Positions 22,346 through 32,460 of a stretch of DNA of 64,000 nucleotides are shown here, piece by piece; within the stretch, counting starts at the first letter, position 1, and the number at the start of each line of letters is the position of its first letter. The notes below the pieces were generated by a model, which did not search any database, was not told the origin of the DNA, and saw nothing but the letters and a program-made list of their open reading frames with translations. A program made the translations under genes and the position numbers. Source of the DNA: Pegoplata infirma (taxonomy: Eukaryota > Arthropoda > Insecta > Diptera > Anthomyiidae); NCBI GenBank assembly GCA_963921195.1, contig OY992538.1:88659904-88723903 (forward strand). The letters run 5' to 3'.

Positions 22346-23057
22346 TCAAGTCTTTATGACCATTATATCAGGAGATATAAAAAGTACCAAAAGTAAATTT
22401 TTTACCCATTTTACCCCCTTAGAACCAACATTGGCAAAAATCCAGGCTTGGTGGACATATATTCCGGGAGGTCAAAATACAGTCCAAACTTTAAGTCTCT
22501 ATGACCATAATTTAAGGATATATAAAAGGTACCAAAAGTACATTTTTTTACCCTTTTGACCCCCTTTGAATCAACATTGGCAAAAATCCAGCCTTAGTGA
22601 ATCTGTATTCCGGGAGGTGAATCTACATTCCAAATTTCAAGTGTTTAGGACCATTATTTAAGGAGATATAAAAAGTACTAAAAGTACATTTTTTTACCCA
22701 TTTACCCCTTTAGAATCAACATTGGCAAAAATTCTGCATTGGTGGACCTATATTCCGGGAGGTCAACATACAGTCCAAACTTTAAGTCTCTATGACCATT
22801 ATTTAAGGAAATATAAACGGTACCAAAAGTACAGTTTTTTACCCTTTTTACCCCCTTAGAATCAACATTGGAAAAAATCCAGTCTTACTGAATCTAAATT
22901 CCGGGAGGTGAATTTACATTCCAAATTTCAAGTGTTTAGGACCATTATTTAAGGAAATATAAAAGGTATCAAAGGTACTGTTTTCTTTTTACCCCCTAAG
23001 AATCAACATTGGCAAAAATCCAGCCTGAGTGGATCTATATTCTGAGAGGTCAACCTA
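22346..23057. repeat. ~146-bp tandem repeat, about five units
   Basis: The anchor ATGACCATTAT/AGGACCATTAT recurs at about 22353, 22500, 22647, 22791 and 22937. Each unit also has GGTACCAAAAGTACA, a run TTTTACCCCCTTAGAA, CAACATTGGCAAAAATCCAG and TATTCCGGGAGGTCAA. It continues after the next insertion as ACAGTCCAAATTTCAAGTC (24633-24654). Confidence 0.85.
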
Positions 23058-24632
23058 CACTCAAAAAAATACGTTAGTAGATTTACTAATTTTTTTTTGC
23101 TAACGCTAGTTAGCTAACTTTTAGCAAATTTTTAGTTGAGATTAGCATGTTAGCAAAAAATTCTTGTAAACTTCATTTAGCACATTAGCAATTTTAAACA
23201 AACTTTGAACTAATTTCTTTTGCTAAATTTGAAATTGAGTTGACTACATTTTTACAAGATATTTTGCTAATATTAGCAAAATAAATGGTAATTTTTTTTT
23301 TATTTTCAGAAAACTTAAAATGGCGCTATCTCGGAAACTAAGCCAGATAGAGCAAAATGGAGGCCATTTTTGGTTCTTAGAATCTCCATAGTATCGCCGG
23401 TCCTCTTCACATGTGTGGACCCTAATGGGCCCTAACTTTGGATCCAAAAAAGTTAGCATCCCGAGTAAAAATAAACATATATTACAATATATAACTTGAT
23501 ACAAACATAATAAATTATATATGATTATACATCCGTGAGATATTTTCTAAATTTTTTTAATGCAGTCATATGTAGTAATATATAATTGAATCATGATTCG
23601 GATTAAAAGGTGTACGGTTGATATAATTATATAAAATTACATGAGGGTCAATACAAAATTTGTTTTTCTGTATAATTTAATATAAAATTATATATATCCT
23701 ATTCTGTTCCATATATAACACTATATGTTTCCATTTAACCAACAATTTTCTAAGTTTTTAAGGCAAAGTATAAGAAACTTTTTAAAATGTTCCTAAACAT
23801 TTCCTTGTTAGGGTTATGTATATCACCTATCTGGTTCGAAGCGTACCCGAACATTTTTTTGTTTAAGAAAATTATATGTTTGGTGAATGTATCGTTGACC
23901 TGTAGTGTAACTCAACCCAAACCAAAAAACACCAGGATTTTACATGTTTTTATGCAATTAGATCTAATTAGATCCACTAATATATGGCAATGTCTGGTCA
24001 AAACTCGGATGAAATCAAATCATATTTTATACAAATTGATCTTTTTTAATGCAAAAACATCCACCATTTTTCGGATCAAATTGCGTTTAATTATATATTG
24101 TATTACATATCAATATATATTGCATCATATAAAAATTTTTACTCGGGATTCCCGAACATTTTAAAATGCTCATATCTCGGTAAATATTGCCGACACAACA
24201 AAAAGTCCAAAAGCGTTTTTGTAGCTCTTAACACGTAGAACAAGACCGCAAAATAGTCAAAAGCTCTCCGAGTAATATTTTTAAAGTTATCGAGTTTTTT
24301 AATTCTCAAGACCCCAGTGGTCCCCTATAATCACGTATCTCAAAAACAAGATAGAGCGAAACGGACACAAATTTTGGATCAAAAACTATGACGATTTTTA
24401 AGGAACCCAACTAGGTCTAGGCCCATCGGGGTCTGGACCTATGGGGTCCGAACCCAATGGGGTCCTCAGATGTGTATAAACTAAGTTCAAAAAAAAATAT
24501 TTAGTTAACTAATTATTGGCAAAACATTTTTGCTAACTTTAGCAAAAAAATTGTGGGTTCAAAATCAGCAAATTTTCTTGTAGGTTTACATGCTTTTTTT
24601 GCTAACATTACAGTTTTTTTTTTTTTTGAGTG
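23058..24632. mobile_element. TA-flanked element with CACTCAAAAAAA termini
   Basis: Left end CACTCAAAAAAATACG and right end TTTTTTTTTGAGTG are inverted, with TA on both sides (23056-23057, 24633-24634). The tandem repeat it interrupts shows the empty site as TACAGTCC. The subterminal regions are rich in TTAGCAAA/TTTGCTAA repeats. No transposase ORF. The 125-codon ORF at 23787-24164 has no recognised motif. A second, diverged inverted repeat is nested inside. Confidence 0.75.
23460..24147. repeat. Nested inverted repeat with CCGAGTAAAAAT ends
   Basis: CCGAGTAAAAATAAACATAT at the left and AAAAATTTTTACTCGG at the right face each other; inward, both arms are rich in ATATAT and alignable only weakly. 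Probably an older element carried within the TA-flanked one. Confidence 0.5.
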
Positions 24633-24654
24633 TACAGTCCAAATTTCAAGTCTC

Positions 24655-25715
24655 CAGCTTTAGCGGTAAAAATCTTTCAGAATCTGTGAAAATGTCACAT
24701 AAAAAAAAGTTTCCAATCGAATTTATCAGTTGTATCAACTCAAAATTCGGTTGCTGCCACTATATTTGGCTTTCACAACCAAATTTTTTAGTTGCCCCAA
24801 TTAAAAGACAGTTATGACCGCCGATAATGAGTTGTGACTACCGATATTCAACTGTGACGACCTATATACAATAGTTCAAACTGATTTTTTGTTGCAATAA
24901 CTGACTTTCTGTTGGAAATCATTAAATTCGTTTTCTGTGTGTACGAAAAAATGTCTCATAAGCTGACAAATAATTTTCTGCACGAAAAATGTCTCAGAAT
25001 CTGAGATCTTTTCTCTATGAAAAATTTTCCAGATCCTGAGAAATTTTCTACATGAAAAAAATCTCGAAATCTAAAAAAATCTATAAGAAAAATTTCTCAG
25101 AATCAGAAAAAATTTTCCATACGAAAAATATCTCAGAATCTGAAAAATTTTCTATACGAAAAATGTATCAGAATCTGAAGAGTTTCTATATGAAAAATGA
25201 CTCAGAATCTAAGAAATTTCTTTTAAAAAAATTTCTCAGAATCTGAGAAGCTTTCCTTACGAAAAATGCCTTAGAATCTCTAATACTTTCTATAAGAAAA
25301 GTTTTCAGAATCTTAGAAATTTCTATATGGAAATGTCAAAAAAAGATAGAAGTTTTCTATACGAAAATAATCTCAGAACCTGTGAAATTTTCTATTCTAA
25401 AAATGTCTTAAAATCTAAGAAATTGTTTGTAAGAAAAATTTCTCACAATCTGAAAAACTTTCTAAACGAAAATTGTTTCAGATTTTGAAAAACTTTCTTT
25501 ACGAAAAATGTTTCAGCATCTGAGAAATTTTCTCTACAAAAATCTCTCAAAATCTGTGAAATTTTCTATATTAAAAATGTCTCAGAATCTGAGAAAGTTT
25601 TTACACAAGAAATGTCTTAGAATCTGAAAAATTAAAAATGTTTCAGATCCTGAAAAATATTTCTGAATCTAAAAATAATACCTATTAGAAAAATATCTTA
25701 GAATATGTCTTATAA
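24655..25715 (+). repeat. ~37-bp satellite H, array 2
   Basis: The same TCTCAGAATCTGAGA-containing unit as array 1. The first ~250 bp are poor (contain unrelated TTGCTGCCAC/GTTGTGACTACCG sequence); from 24950 the repeat is regular. Confidence 0.85.
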
Positions 25716-26166
25716 TACTGTCCGACAAAAATAAATAAGTTTTTAAACACGAACTGGATAATATACGTTTGGAACTACAGACTAAATGTAGTAAAACTGC
25801 ATTTACAGTTTTTCAGTTCTGTTCAGTTAATTTTTCTATTTTATTACTTTAACATATCGGAAAAAAGGAGGTTAGTAACGTCCTTTCAAAAATGTATCCT
25901 TTAATATTATTTAAAATTTTCCAATATATTTTGATAACGTTTTCAAATGATTTTATTTTCATCCTTTCATTCTGATATGGCAAAATAACAAAAAATATAA
26001 AAATTAGGGCAAGTAAAAATATTTCAAAAATATTTTACAAAATGTATCCTTTAAAACTTTAAAGTACTTTTAAAAGGAAACAGGATCACGAAATGAAAAA
26101 TTTGATCTCTACTTCCAGACATATATCATCCGGTTCATGTTTAATATTGGCTGTCTGGACGGTGTA
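25716..26166. mobile_element. Inverted-repeat element, family I copy 1
   Basis: Left end TACTGTCCGACA and right end TGTCTGGACGGTGTA are imperfect inverted repeats. Inward, AACACGAACTGGATAATATA pairs with TATATCATCCGGTTCATGTT. A second copy lies at 44503-45104. It interrupts satellite H, which resumes on the far side. Confidence 0.7.
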
Positions 26167-26515
26167 ATCATAAAAATTTTATGTACATAAAATATTTCCG
26201 GCTCTAAAAAATGTTCTTTCCGAAAAATATTTCAGCATCTGAGAAGTTTTCTATACGAAAAATGTCTCATAATCTAAGAAACTTTCTAGACGAATGTTTT
26301 AGAATTTTAAAAATTTTTTATACAAAAAATGTCTCAGAATCTGATACATTTTCTTGTCTCTCAGGGTATTGGAAGTTTTCTATACAAAAAATATCTTAAA
26401 ATTGAAAAAAAAATCTAAATAAGAAATGTCTCAGAATCTGAGAATTGTTTTATACGAAAAATATTAAGCAATTTCAGAATCTGAGGGTTTTTATATACAA
26501 AAAATAATTAATATA
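26167..26515 (+). repeat. Satellite H array 2, continued
   Basis: Resumes after family I with the same unit and orientation; decays toward 26500. Confidence 0.75.
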
Positions 26516-26980
26516 AAATTTTTAAAAATTTCTTTAAGTTTGTCTTAATATAAACTTAACACTCTGTAAATACTATTCTCAAAATGAGCTCGTGTAAAAA
26601 ATATATATGTGTAAGAGGGCTGTTACATTGGGGGTGCTAACTTTGCAAAATAGATAATGTACACAAAAGCAAATGACCACTAATTTATGATTTTATACCA
26701 AAAAAAAATAGAAAAGAAAAAAAAACTAAAAGCATTTATTAGTCTAGAAAAAAAAACAAATGAGAAAGTGTAACAAATTATACATACACTATACAAAAGA
26801 TACTTAAATTAATGCGGGATTAAAACAGATTTATTTTCAGGGGTGTATTTAAAGCATTTTTTCATTTTAATTATATAGCGTTTTGTTGAGATAACTCTGA
26901 CTACATTTTAAATGTATTGCAGTAGTAGTAGTTGTGTGTTTTAAAAATGTGATAAAAAGAAAATTTAAACTTAAAATTAA
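26516..26980 (-). other. Intron sequence 3' of the host exon
   Basis: On the minus strand this follows the splice donor of the exon at 26987-27235. AT-rich, no repeat match found, no second exon recognised. Confidence 0.45.
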
Positions 26981-26986
26981 ACTTAC
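26981..26986 (-). promoter_or_regulatory. 5' splice site (donor) of the host exon
   Basis: On the minus strand the exon ends ...TCAACAG and continues GTAAGTTTAA, a perfect donor (CAG/GTAAGT). The split leaves one base of a codon, so the intron is phase 1. Confidence 0.8.
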
Positions 26987-27203
26987 CTGTTGAATAGCGG
27001 GGTCCATTATTTATATTTGTACCAATGCCACCATATGTAAAATGATGACTTGATTCACCTGTACCCGAAACTACAGCAATTTCATCAAGTTCATGGCCCG
27101 GTGAGGCACCAGCCGATACTAAACGTGTTGACGAAGTCGCCGTAATACATTCAGAATTTTTGCGACCTCGTAATGATAATACCAGCCGTTTGGCTGTTGA
27201 CAT
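26987..27203 (-). CDS. First coding exon of an unidentified host protein
   Basis: This is the only credible host coding sequence here. The exon spans 26987-27235 on the minus strand; translation starts at ATG 27203-27201 and gives 72 complete codons plus one base before a perfect donor. An in-frame TAA at 27218-27216 shows this ATG is a true start and that the upstream bases are 5' UTR. The acceptor at 27236 implies at least one more 5' UTR exon upstream. The N-terminus begins MSTAKRLVLSLRGRK, basic, followed by a Ser/Thr/Gly-rich, probably disordered stretch. No signal peptide, membrane segment or domain is visible. I do not recognise the gene. Base composition is much less AT-biased than the flanks. 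Could be an alternative isoform start. Confidence 0.75.
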
Positions 27204-27255
27204 TACCGTTATTAATTAAATGAAATTATTATTAGCTGAAATGAGAAAATAAAAC
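27204..27255 (-). promoter_or_regulatory. 5' UTR part of the exon and its 3' splice site
   Basis: On the minus strand the pyrimidine-rich TTTTATTTTCTCATTTCAG (27254-27236) precedes the exon, a strong acceptor. The 32 bases from 27235 to 27204 are untranslated and contain an in-frame stop. Confidence 0.75.
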
Positions 27256-27382
27256 ATTTAGAAAAATTAGATAAAACTGTTAACAAATTTTAAGAATTTT
27301 GTTATATGGAAAATTTTTTAGAGTCAAAAAATTTTCTTTACGAAAAATTTTAGATAATCAGCTTTTACTTTTTCTATAAGAA
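27256..27382. repeat. Decayed satellite H next to the exon
   Basis: GGAAAATTTTTTAGAGTC and ACGAAAAATTTTAGATAATC are degenerate satellite H units, placing satellite on this side of the exon too, within about 70 bp of the splice acceptor. Confidence 0.5.
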
Positions 27383-28120
27383 CAAGTGAAAATTATAGTC
27401 GGTAAAGACCGGCCATATAATACCCTACACCGGTGTTTCCCGGAAAATGGGTCCCAAGTTGAAACATGGTCCGATGGGATCTATCCTTTTTTAAAACTTT
27501 AATAAGTGTTAAAAAACAATCAAAAACCAAGTTTTAGTGAATTAGGCTTCTATTTGTTGCAAATACACTGCTTTAACTGAATATCGGGCGAAATTTGTAT
27601 ATGGGTCTAGGTCCAAAAATGGTCCGATAATAATCAAATTTGCAAAGGTTATTAAAGTACGCGTTTAATACATACAAACAAAATTTTAATAAAATATTTT
27701 TGATTTTCATGCAATTTGAGAGATTTTTGCGAATATCGAGAAGGGGTTTTGTATGGGGGCTACAAAAAGAATTGGTCCGACGGGTTTAAAATTCGAAATA
27801 ATGATTTGTGAATACAAAATACGATTAACTGCCAAATTTCGATAGGATACCTTTTATAAAACCGTTGTTAGAGTCATTTGATGCCAATTAAAAGGGGACG
27901 TTTTTATGGGGGCTAGGTCAAAACATGGACCGATTTTTCCCAATTTCAATAGGCTTCGTCCTTGGGCTAAAAAAAACTTAAGTTTTAAATTTCAGTCAAA
28001 TCGGCTGATAATTGCGACCAGTATCGTGTTTACACCGTTACATGGACAGATGGACAGACAGACAGACGGACATTGCTAAATAGACTCAAAAAGTGATACC
28101 ACAGAGTGGTGTAGGGTATA
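27383..28120 (-). mobile_element. DINE-1-like (Helentron) element, type 2, full length
   Basis: On the minus strand: TATACCCTACACCACTCTGTGG head, the GTCC/GTCT core (about 28040-28075), a CGATTTGACTGAAATTT block, and the end GGTGTAGGGTATTATATGGC, a GGTC/GACC hairpin, TATAATTTTCACTTG. Same type as 15575-16403. Inserted in degenerate satellite H. (Head motif quoted in parts because of length: ACCCTACACCACTCTGTGG.). Confidence 0.8.
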
Positions 28121-29240
28121 AAAATGTCACAAAATTTGAGAAATTTTTTGTGCGAAAAATGTCTCAGAATTTAAGAAATGTTTTTCGTGTAAAAAAAATG
28201 TCTCAAATCAAAAACAAAATATACGACAAATACCTAAAAATAAAAAAAAAATCTATAAGAAAAATCTCTCCGAATTAGGTAACATTTTTCTTATCTCAGA
28301 TTCTGAGACATTTTTCCTATAGAAAAAGTCTCAGATTCTGAGACATTTTTCCTATAGAAAGAGGCTCAGATTCTGAGACATTTTTCCTACAGAAAAAGCC
28401 ATAGATTCTGAGACATTTTCCCTTAGAAAAATTCTCAGCTGCTGATACATTTTTCATATAGAAAAATTTTTATGATTTTGAGACATTTTTTATATAGAAA
28501 AACTCTCAGACTCTGAGACATTGTTCATATAGAAAAAGTCGCAGATTCTGAGACATTTTCAATATAGAAAAGTCTCAGATTCTGATACATTTTTCACATA
28601 GAAAATATCTCAGATTCGGAGACATTTTCCTAAAGAAATAAATATCAAAATCTGAGAAATTTTCTGTACGAAATACATATGTCCAAAAATCTCAGAAATT
28701 TTATATACAAAAAATTTCTCAAATCAAAAACAATATATACGAAAATTGTTTCAGAATCTAAAAAAAATTCTATAAGAAAAATCTCTCAGAATTTGATAAA
28801 ATTTTTCTTACACAAAAAGTCTCAGATTCTGAAACATTTTTATAATAACAAAAGTCTCAAATTCTGTGACACTTTTCCTATAGAAAAAGTTTTAGATTCT
28901 GAGATATTTTTCCTATTGAAAAAGTCTTGATTCTGAGACATTTTTCCTTTAGAAAAATTATTAGATTTTGAGACATTTTTCCTATAAGAAAAAGTCTCAG
29001 ATTCTAAGATATTTTTCGTATAGAAAAAGTCTCAGATTCTGAGACTGTTCGTTTAAGAAAAATTGTCAGATTCTGAGACATTTTTTTATAGAAAGTTCTC
29101 CGATTGTGAGTCATTTTTCTTTTAGAAAAAGTCTCAGATTCTGAAACATTTTTCCTTTAGAAAAAGTCGCAGGTTCTGAGACATTTTTCCTAAAGAAAAT
29201 GTCTCAGATTCTTAGAAATTTTTCGTATAGAAAAAGTCTC
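28121..29240. repeat. ~37-bp satellite H, array 3, with polarity switch
   Basis: Up to about 28290 the units read in the orientation of arrays 1 and 2 (GAAAAATGTCTCAGAATTTAAG). From there on most read CAGATTCTGAGACATTTTTC with CTATAGAAAAAGT, the reverse complement, with a short return to the first orientation at about 28640-28810. The array is thus a set of inverted satellite blocks able to pair with each other. Confidence 0.85.
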
Positions 29241-29515
29241 TTACATTTTATTCTTCAGTTCCATCCCATTTCGTTCAATGTAAGTTTCATATTTTGAAGT
29301 TTAAAATTTTAGGGTTAAAAGTGGTAAATAAATTGGTAAAAGTGGGGTAAAATGATACTTTTAAAGATAAAACTTTAAATTTTTTTGATTTCTTTAACAC
29401 ATGTTGTGCGGAATGGAATGAAACTTACATGGAACGAAATGGGATGGAACTGAAGAATGAAATGTAAGGGAGCTGTAAACGAAATGGAATGGAGCAGAGA
29501 TCGATATGGAATGAA
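29241..29515. repeat. Inverted repeat, 51-bp arms, F-related
   Basis: The left arm 29241-29291 (ACTGAAG complement CTTCAGTTCCATCCCATTTC) and right arm 29421-29471 (GAAATGGGATGGAACTGAAG) are almost perfect reverse complements. The motif ATGAAACTTACATGGAACGA is shared with composite F at 14306. It appears to be a short relative of F. Confidence 0.75.
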
Positions 29516-29536
29516 ACTTTTTTCTAATTTTTTTTT

Positions 29537-30193
29537 ATACCCTCCAACCACAGTATCGGGGTATACTCACTTTGTCATTCCGTGTGTAACACATCGAAAT
29601 ACCGTTCGGGACCCCACAAAGTATATATAATATTGATCCATGATAGAATTTAAGACATTCTACTTAGCGATGTCCGTCCGTCCGATGCAGTCCAAATCAA
29701 AAGAGCTAGACCCCTGAAATTAATCAAGAATATCTCTTATGTTACTGGTAAGGTTAAATTCGAAGATGGGCAAAATCTGACCAGGGGAAAAAAATTTCCT
29801 ACTTGAAGAACTAAAATGACCCCTGAAAAATACAATATTTTTACAAGTTTTTTTTTTAATTTTTGCTCAACAAATGTAACAATTTTATGCCATATCATTT
29901 TCATAGACCTGCGCTTGGACCAAGGGGGTTAGGAAATTCAATTTTATTCAGGCCGCCCCCCATTAGGGGCGTGGTTATAGAAATTAATTAAAAACAACGA
30001 TAAAAATGTATTATTTAAGCGTAAATATCATAAAAAAAATAATTTGTAGCGGTGGTAAAGGTGTCCCCACCCGATTCCAACGACCCCCCCCCCCCCCGAA
30101 AATAGAAAAGACGACCTTGCGATTTTTTTTTAATTTTAAACGTGTTGGACGGTATAAAAGATTCGGCACAGCCGAATTTAACACTCTTACTTG
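29537..30193 (+). mobile_element. DINE-1-like (Helentron) element, type 1, full length
   Basis: Head TATACCCTCCAACCACAGTA, TTTGTCATTCCG, CATCGAAATACCG, a TA run, GCGATGTCCGTCCGTCCGAT core, then a C-run (about 30083-30097) and the end TATAAAAGATTCGGCACAGC, CGAATTTAACACTCTTACTTG-type terminus before a T-run. The hairpin is TTCGGC-ACA-GCCGAA. Non-coding. Confidence 0.8.
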
Positions 30194-30342
30194 TTTTTTT
30201 TTTTAATTTTTGGCAAAATTGTTAAAGCTTAAATTTAATAAAATCGACTTAAAAATATTTAAAAAAATTGTTTTGAAAAATGTCTTTAATAAATTTAATT
30301 TTCCAGATCGACCATCGTAGCACATTTATTATTTACTCAATC
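30194..30342. other. Short spacer, nothing recognised
   Basis: T-rich flank between the DINE end and the poly(A) side of the LINE. Confidence 0.4.
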
Positions 30343-30369
30343 TTTTTTTTTTTTTTTTTTTTTTTTTTT

Positions 30370-30568
30370 ATTAAAATTTTATTAAAATTTAATTCATTTA
30401 CATTAATGACCTTGCAAAGCCTCGCGGGCTTGTCTGCAGGTAAAAATTTAAATATTAAATTTACATAGAGCATTCGTTGCTGGATAACAAAAATTAAATA
30501 AGTTTCTTATATATTAAAAAAGATTTACAAAAATTTTTTTAGTTCATTGGTTGTTAATAAAAAAGTTT
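30370..30568 (-). terminator. 3' UTR and tail of the CR1/L2-like LINE
   Basis: On the minus strand it includes a GC-rich island, GCCCGCGAGGC within CAGACAAGCCC...TTTGCAAGG, which stands out in an AT-rich UTR and may be the stem used in template recognition, then AT-rich sequence and the A-tail. Confidence 0.55.
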
Positions 30569-32449
30569 TTAAATATTTTTTTTTCTTTTGTGAGTATTGA
30601 TTATAGTATTAAATATTTCACTAGGCATTTTGTTGAAAATTGTTGGTAAAACTACAGATAAGCTACTTTTTCCGTAGTGATTTTTGTGTCGTTGTACACG
30701 GTATCTTCCTTCGACATTCATTCTAGTTTGGTGGTTATGATCTATTCTTTTGAGAAATCTGGAATCATTGTAGAATTCAATCGATAATGTTGTGTTGTAA
30801 ATGCTATTAACGTTCAGGATTTGTAATTCTTTAGCAATATTGTTAGTTAAGGAATTGTTGTTATTTCTTGTACGATTTGTGTTGTTTGCACGATCAGAAG
30901 CATTTGAGTTGTTGTTTGTTGTTGGTGATGTTGTTGCTATCTTGCTATTAATGATGTTTTGTAAGTTATTTATGTAATTGGTAGAGTTGTAATTGTTGTC
31001 GACATTATTTACTACATTATCATTATTTAGATTCATGTTGTTTGTTAGAGTGTTGGGTATGTAGTTCGTAGACCGCGTTGTTTTTAGTATTTTAAGCAGC
31101 TGATTTTGTGTTTTTTGTAGTTTATCGCAGTATGTTGAGCTGCCCCAGGCTGTTATTCCATGACGAAGATGGGACTCGACTAAAGAAAAATATGCTTGTC
31201 TTACAACAGTTTTGCTCGAGTTGTAACTTAAGTGCCGCAGCATATATGCAGCTTTTCTTAATTTTTTCCGAACTTCTTCTATATGTACCATCCATTTGAA
31301 GTTATGGTCCACATAGACGCCAAGGTATTTGTATGTGTTAACAATTTCGATTGTAGTGGAACATTGATCCTCGTTGTAGTCAAAATCTGATAACTTTTTA
31401 CTGTGCAAACATTCTATGGAGTGAAATTTAAGGTTTATTTCTCTATAAAGCAAATGTGGTGGCTTAATGTGCATAAGTTTTGTTTTGGATGAATTAATTA
31501 TTAGACCATGGTCGTGGCACCATCTTATCGCTAAATCGAGCTGGTGTTGCATTATTATTGTTGCAGAATCTACATTTTTGTGGGCTACTACGATCGCGGT
31601 ATCGTCAGCGTAAGCAAATGTTTTACACATTTTTAACGAGTTAAGTAGCTCGTTAGAGTAAATGATATAAAGAATTGGACCTAATTTAGAGCCTTGAGGT
31701 ACACCAAAATCAGACACGGTTTCTTCACTAAAGTTGTTGTTAATTTTTACAAAATATTTTCGAAGTGTGAGGTAGTTTTTGAACCATTCTAAACAGTTTC
31801 CACGGATTCCTATTCTTTCTAACATTTGTATTAATTTGCTATGTGATAAGGTATCGAAAGCTTTGCTGAAATCTATGAACAAAGTTAGGCAGTGATGACT
31901 TTTACTTAATTGCTCGTTTATGTAATTTGCAAAATTACCAAGTAGCATATTTATATTTTTTCCTTTTTGGAAACCATATTGGTTTGTATTTAATATTTTA
32001 TATTTAGTTATAAAGTCCGTCAACCTATTGCAAACGACTTCTTCCATTATTTTCTCAATAACAGGTAAAATTGAAATAGGTCGATAATTATTAAACTCGG
32101 ATTTTGTACCGTTTTTATAAATGGGCCGAACATAAGACACTTTGAGTATGTCAGGAATAGTTGCATTGTTAATTATATTGTTGATAAGTTTAGTTATAAT
32201 AGGAGTCATTACCCCCGCATTGTTCTTCAAATCAGTCGGTCTGATTCCATCATGTCCCGCACTTTTTTTTATGTTAAGCGAATTTAAAATATTAAGAATT
32301 TCTGCTTCGTTTGTATTACACAGATATAGTGAGTTTTGTAGTATTGTTGTTGGTTGATTTAATGTTTGTATTTCACAGTTGTGTAAAATATCTTTTAATT
32401 TTTTTTTAAAATTAGTTGCAAAACTATTGCAAATTTCCGTTAAATTCAT
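30569..32449 (-). CDS. LINE ORF2, reverse transcriptase part
   Basis: A 626-aa open frame with the complete reverse transcriptase: GHDGIRPTDLK near the start, NYRPISILP, LFIDFSKAFDTLSH with the first catalytic Asp, GVPQGSKLGPILY, and AYADD as active centre, followed by a long Asn/Thr-rich linker and a C-terminal region ending KMPSEIFN. It copies the element RNA at the nicked target. It starts with ATG in the overlap ATGA (32449-32446) with the stop of the endonuclease ORF, but in relatives endonuclease and RT are one protein. Here the frame changes by -1 at TTTAAAA (32458-32452). Either a frameshift signal, re-initiation, a 1-nt deletion or an assembly error could explain it. Confidence 0.9.
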   Translation of the reverse strand: MNLTEICNSFATNFKKKLKDILHNCEIQTLNQPTTILQNSLYLCNTNEAEILNILNSLNIKKSAGHDGIRPTDLKNNAGVMTPIITKLINNIINNATIPDILKVSYVRPIYKNGTKSEFNNYRPISILPVIEKIMEEVVCNRLTDFITKYKILNTNQYGFQKGKNINMLLGNFANYINEQLSKSHHCLTLFIDFSKAFDTLSHSKLIQMLERIGIRGNCLEWFKNYLTLRKYFVKINNNFSEETVSDFGVPQGSKLGPILYIIYSNELLNSLKMCKTFAYADDTAIVVAHKNVDSATIIMQHQLDLAIRWCHDHGLIINSSKTKLMHIKPPHLLYREINLKFHSIECLHSKKLSDFDYNEDQCSTTIEIVNTYKYLGVYVDHNFKWMVHIEEVRKKLRKAAYMLRHLSYNSSKTVVRQAYFSLVESHLRHGITAWGSSTYCDKLQKTQNQLLKILKTTRSTNYIPNTLTNNMNLNNDNVVNNVDNNYNSTNYINNLQNIINSKIATTSPTTNNNSNASDRANNTNRTRNNNNSLTNNIAKELQILNVNSIYNTTLSIEFYNDSRFLKRIDHNHQTRMNVEGRYRVQRHKNHYGKSSLSVVLPTIFNKMPSEIFNTIINTHKRKKNI

Positions 32450-32460
32450 GTTTTTAAAGT
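32446..32460 (-). promoter_or_regulatory. Possible -1 frameshift or stop-restart site between EN and RT
   Basis: In the endonuclease frame the codons are ACT TTA AAA ACA TGA. T-TTA-AAA is of the X-XXY-YYZ slippery type. A -1 slip gives TTT AAA AAC ATG, in frame with the RT. The stop TGA follows six bases after the heptamer and overlaps the RT ATG as ATGA. A lost A in the A-run would look the same. Confidence 0.4.

Noticed and set aside
23787..24164. 125-codon ORF as possible transposase fragment
   Set aside because: No DDE/DDD or helix-turn-helix motif can be seen, composition is that of AT-rich noncoding DNA, and it lies in a nested inverted repeat.
30083..30097. Long C-run as a functional site
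   Set aside because: It lies within a DINE-like element and is most likely a simple homopolymer expansion or assembly-length uncertainty.
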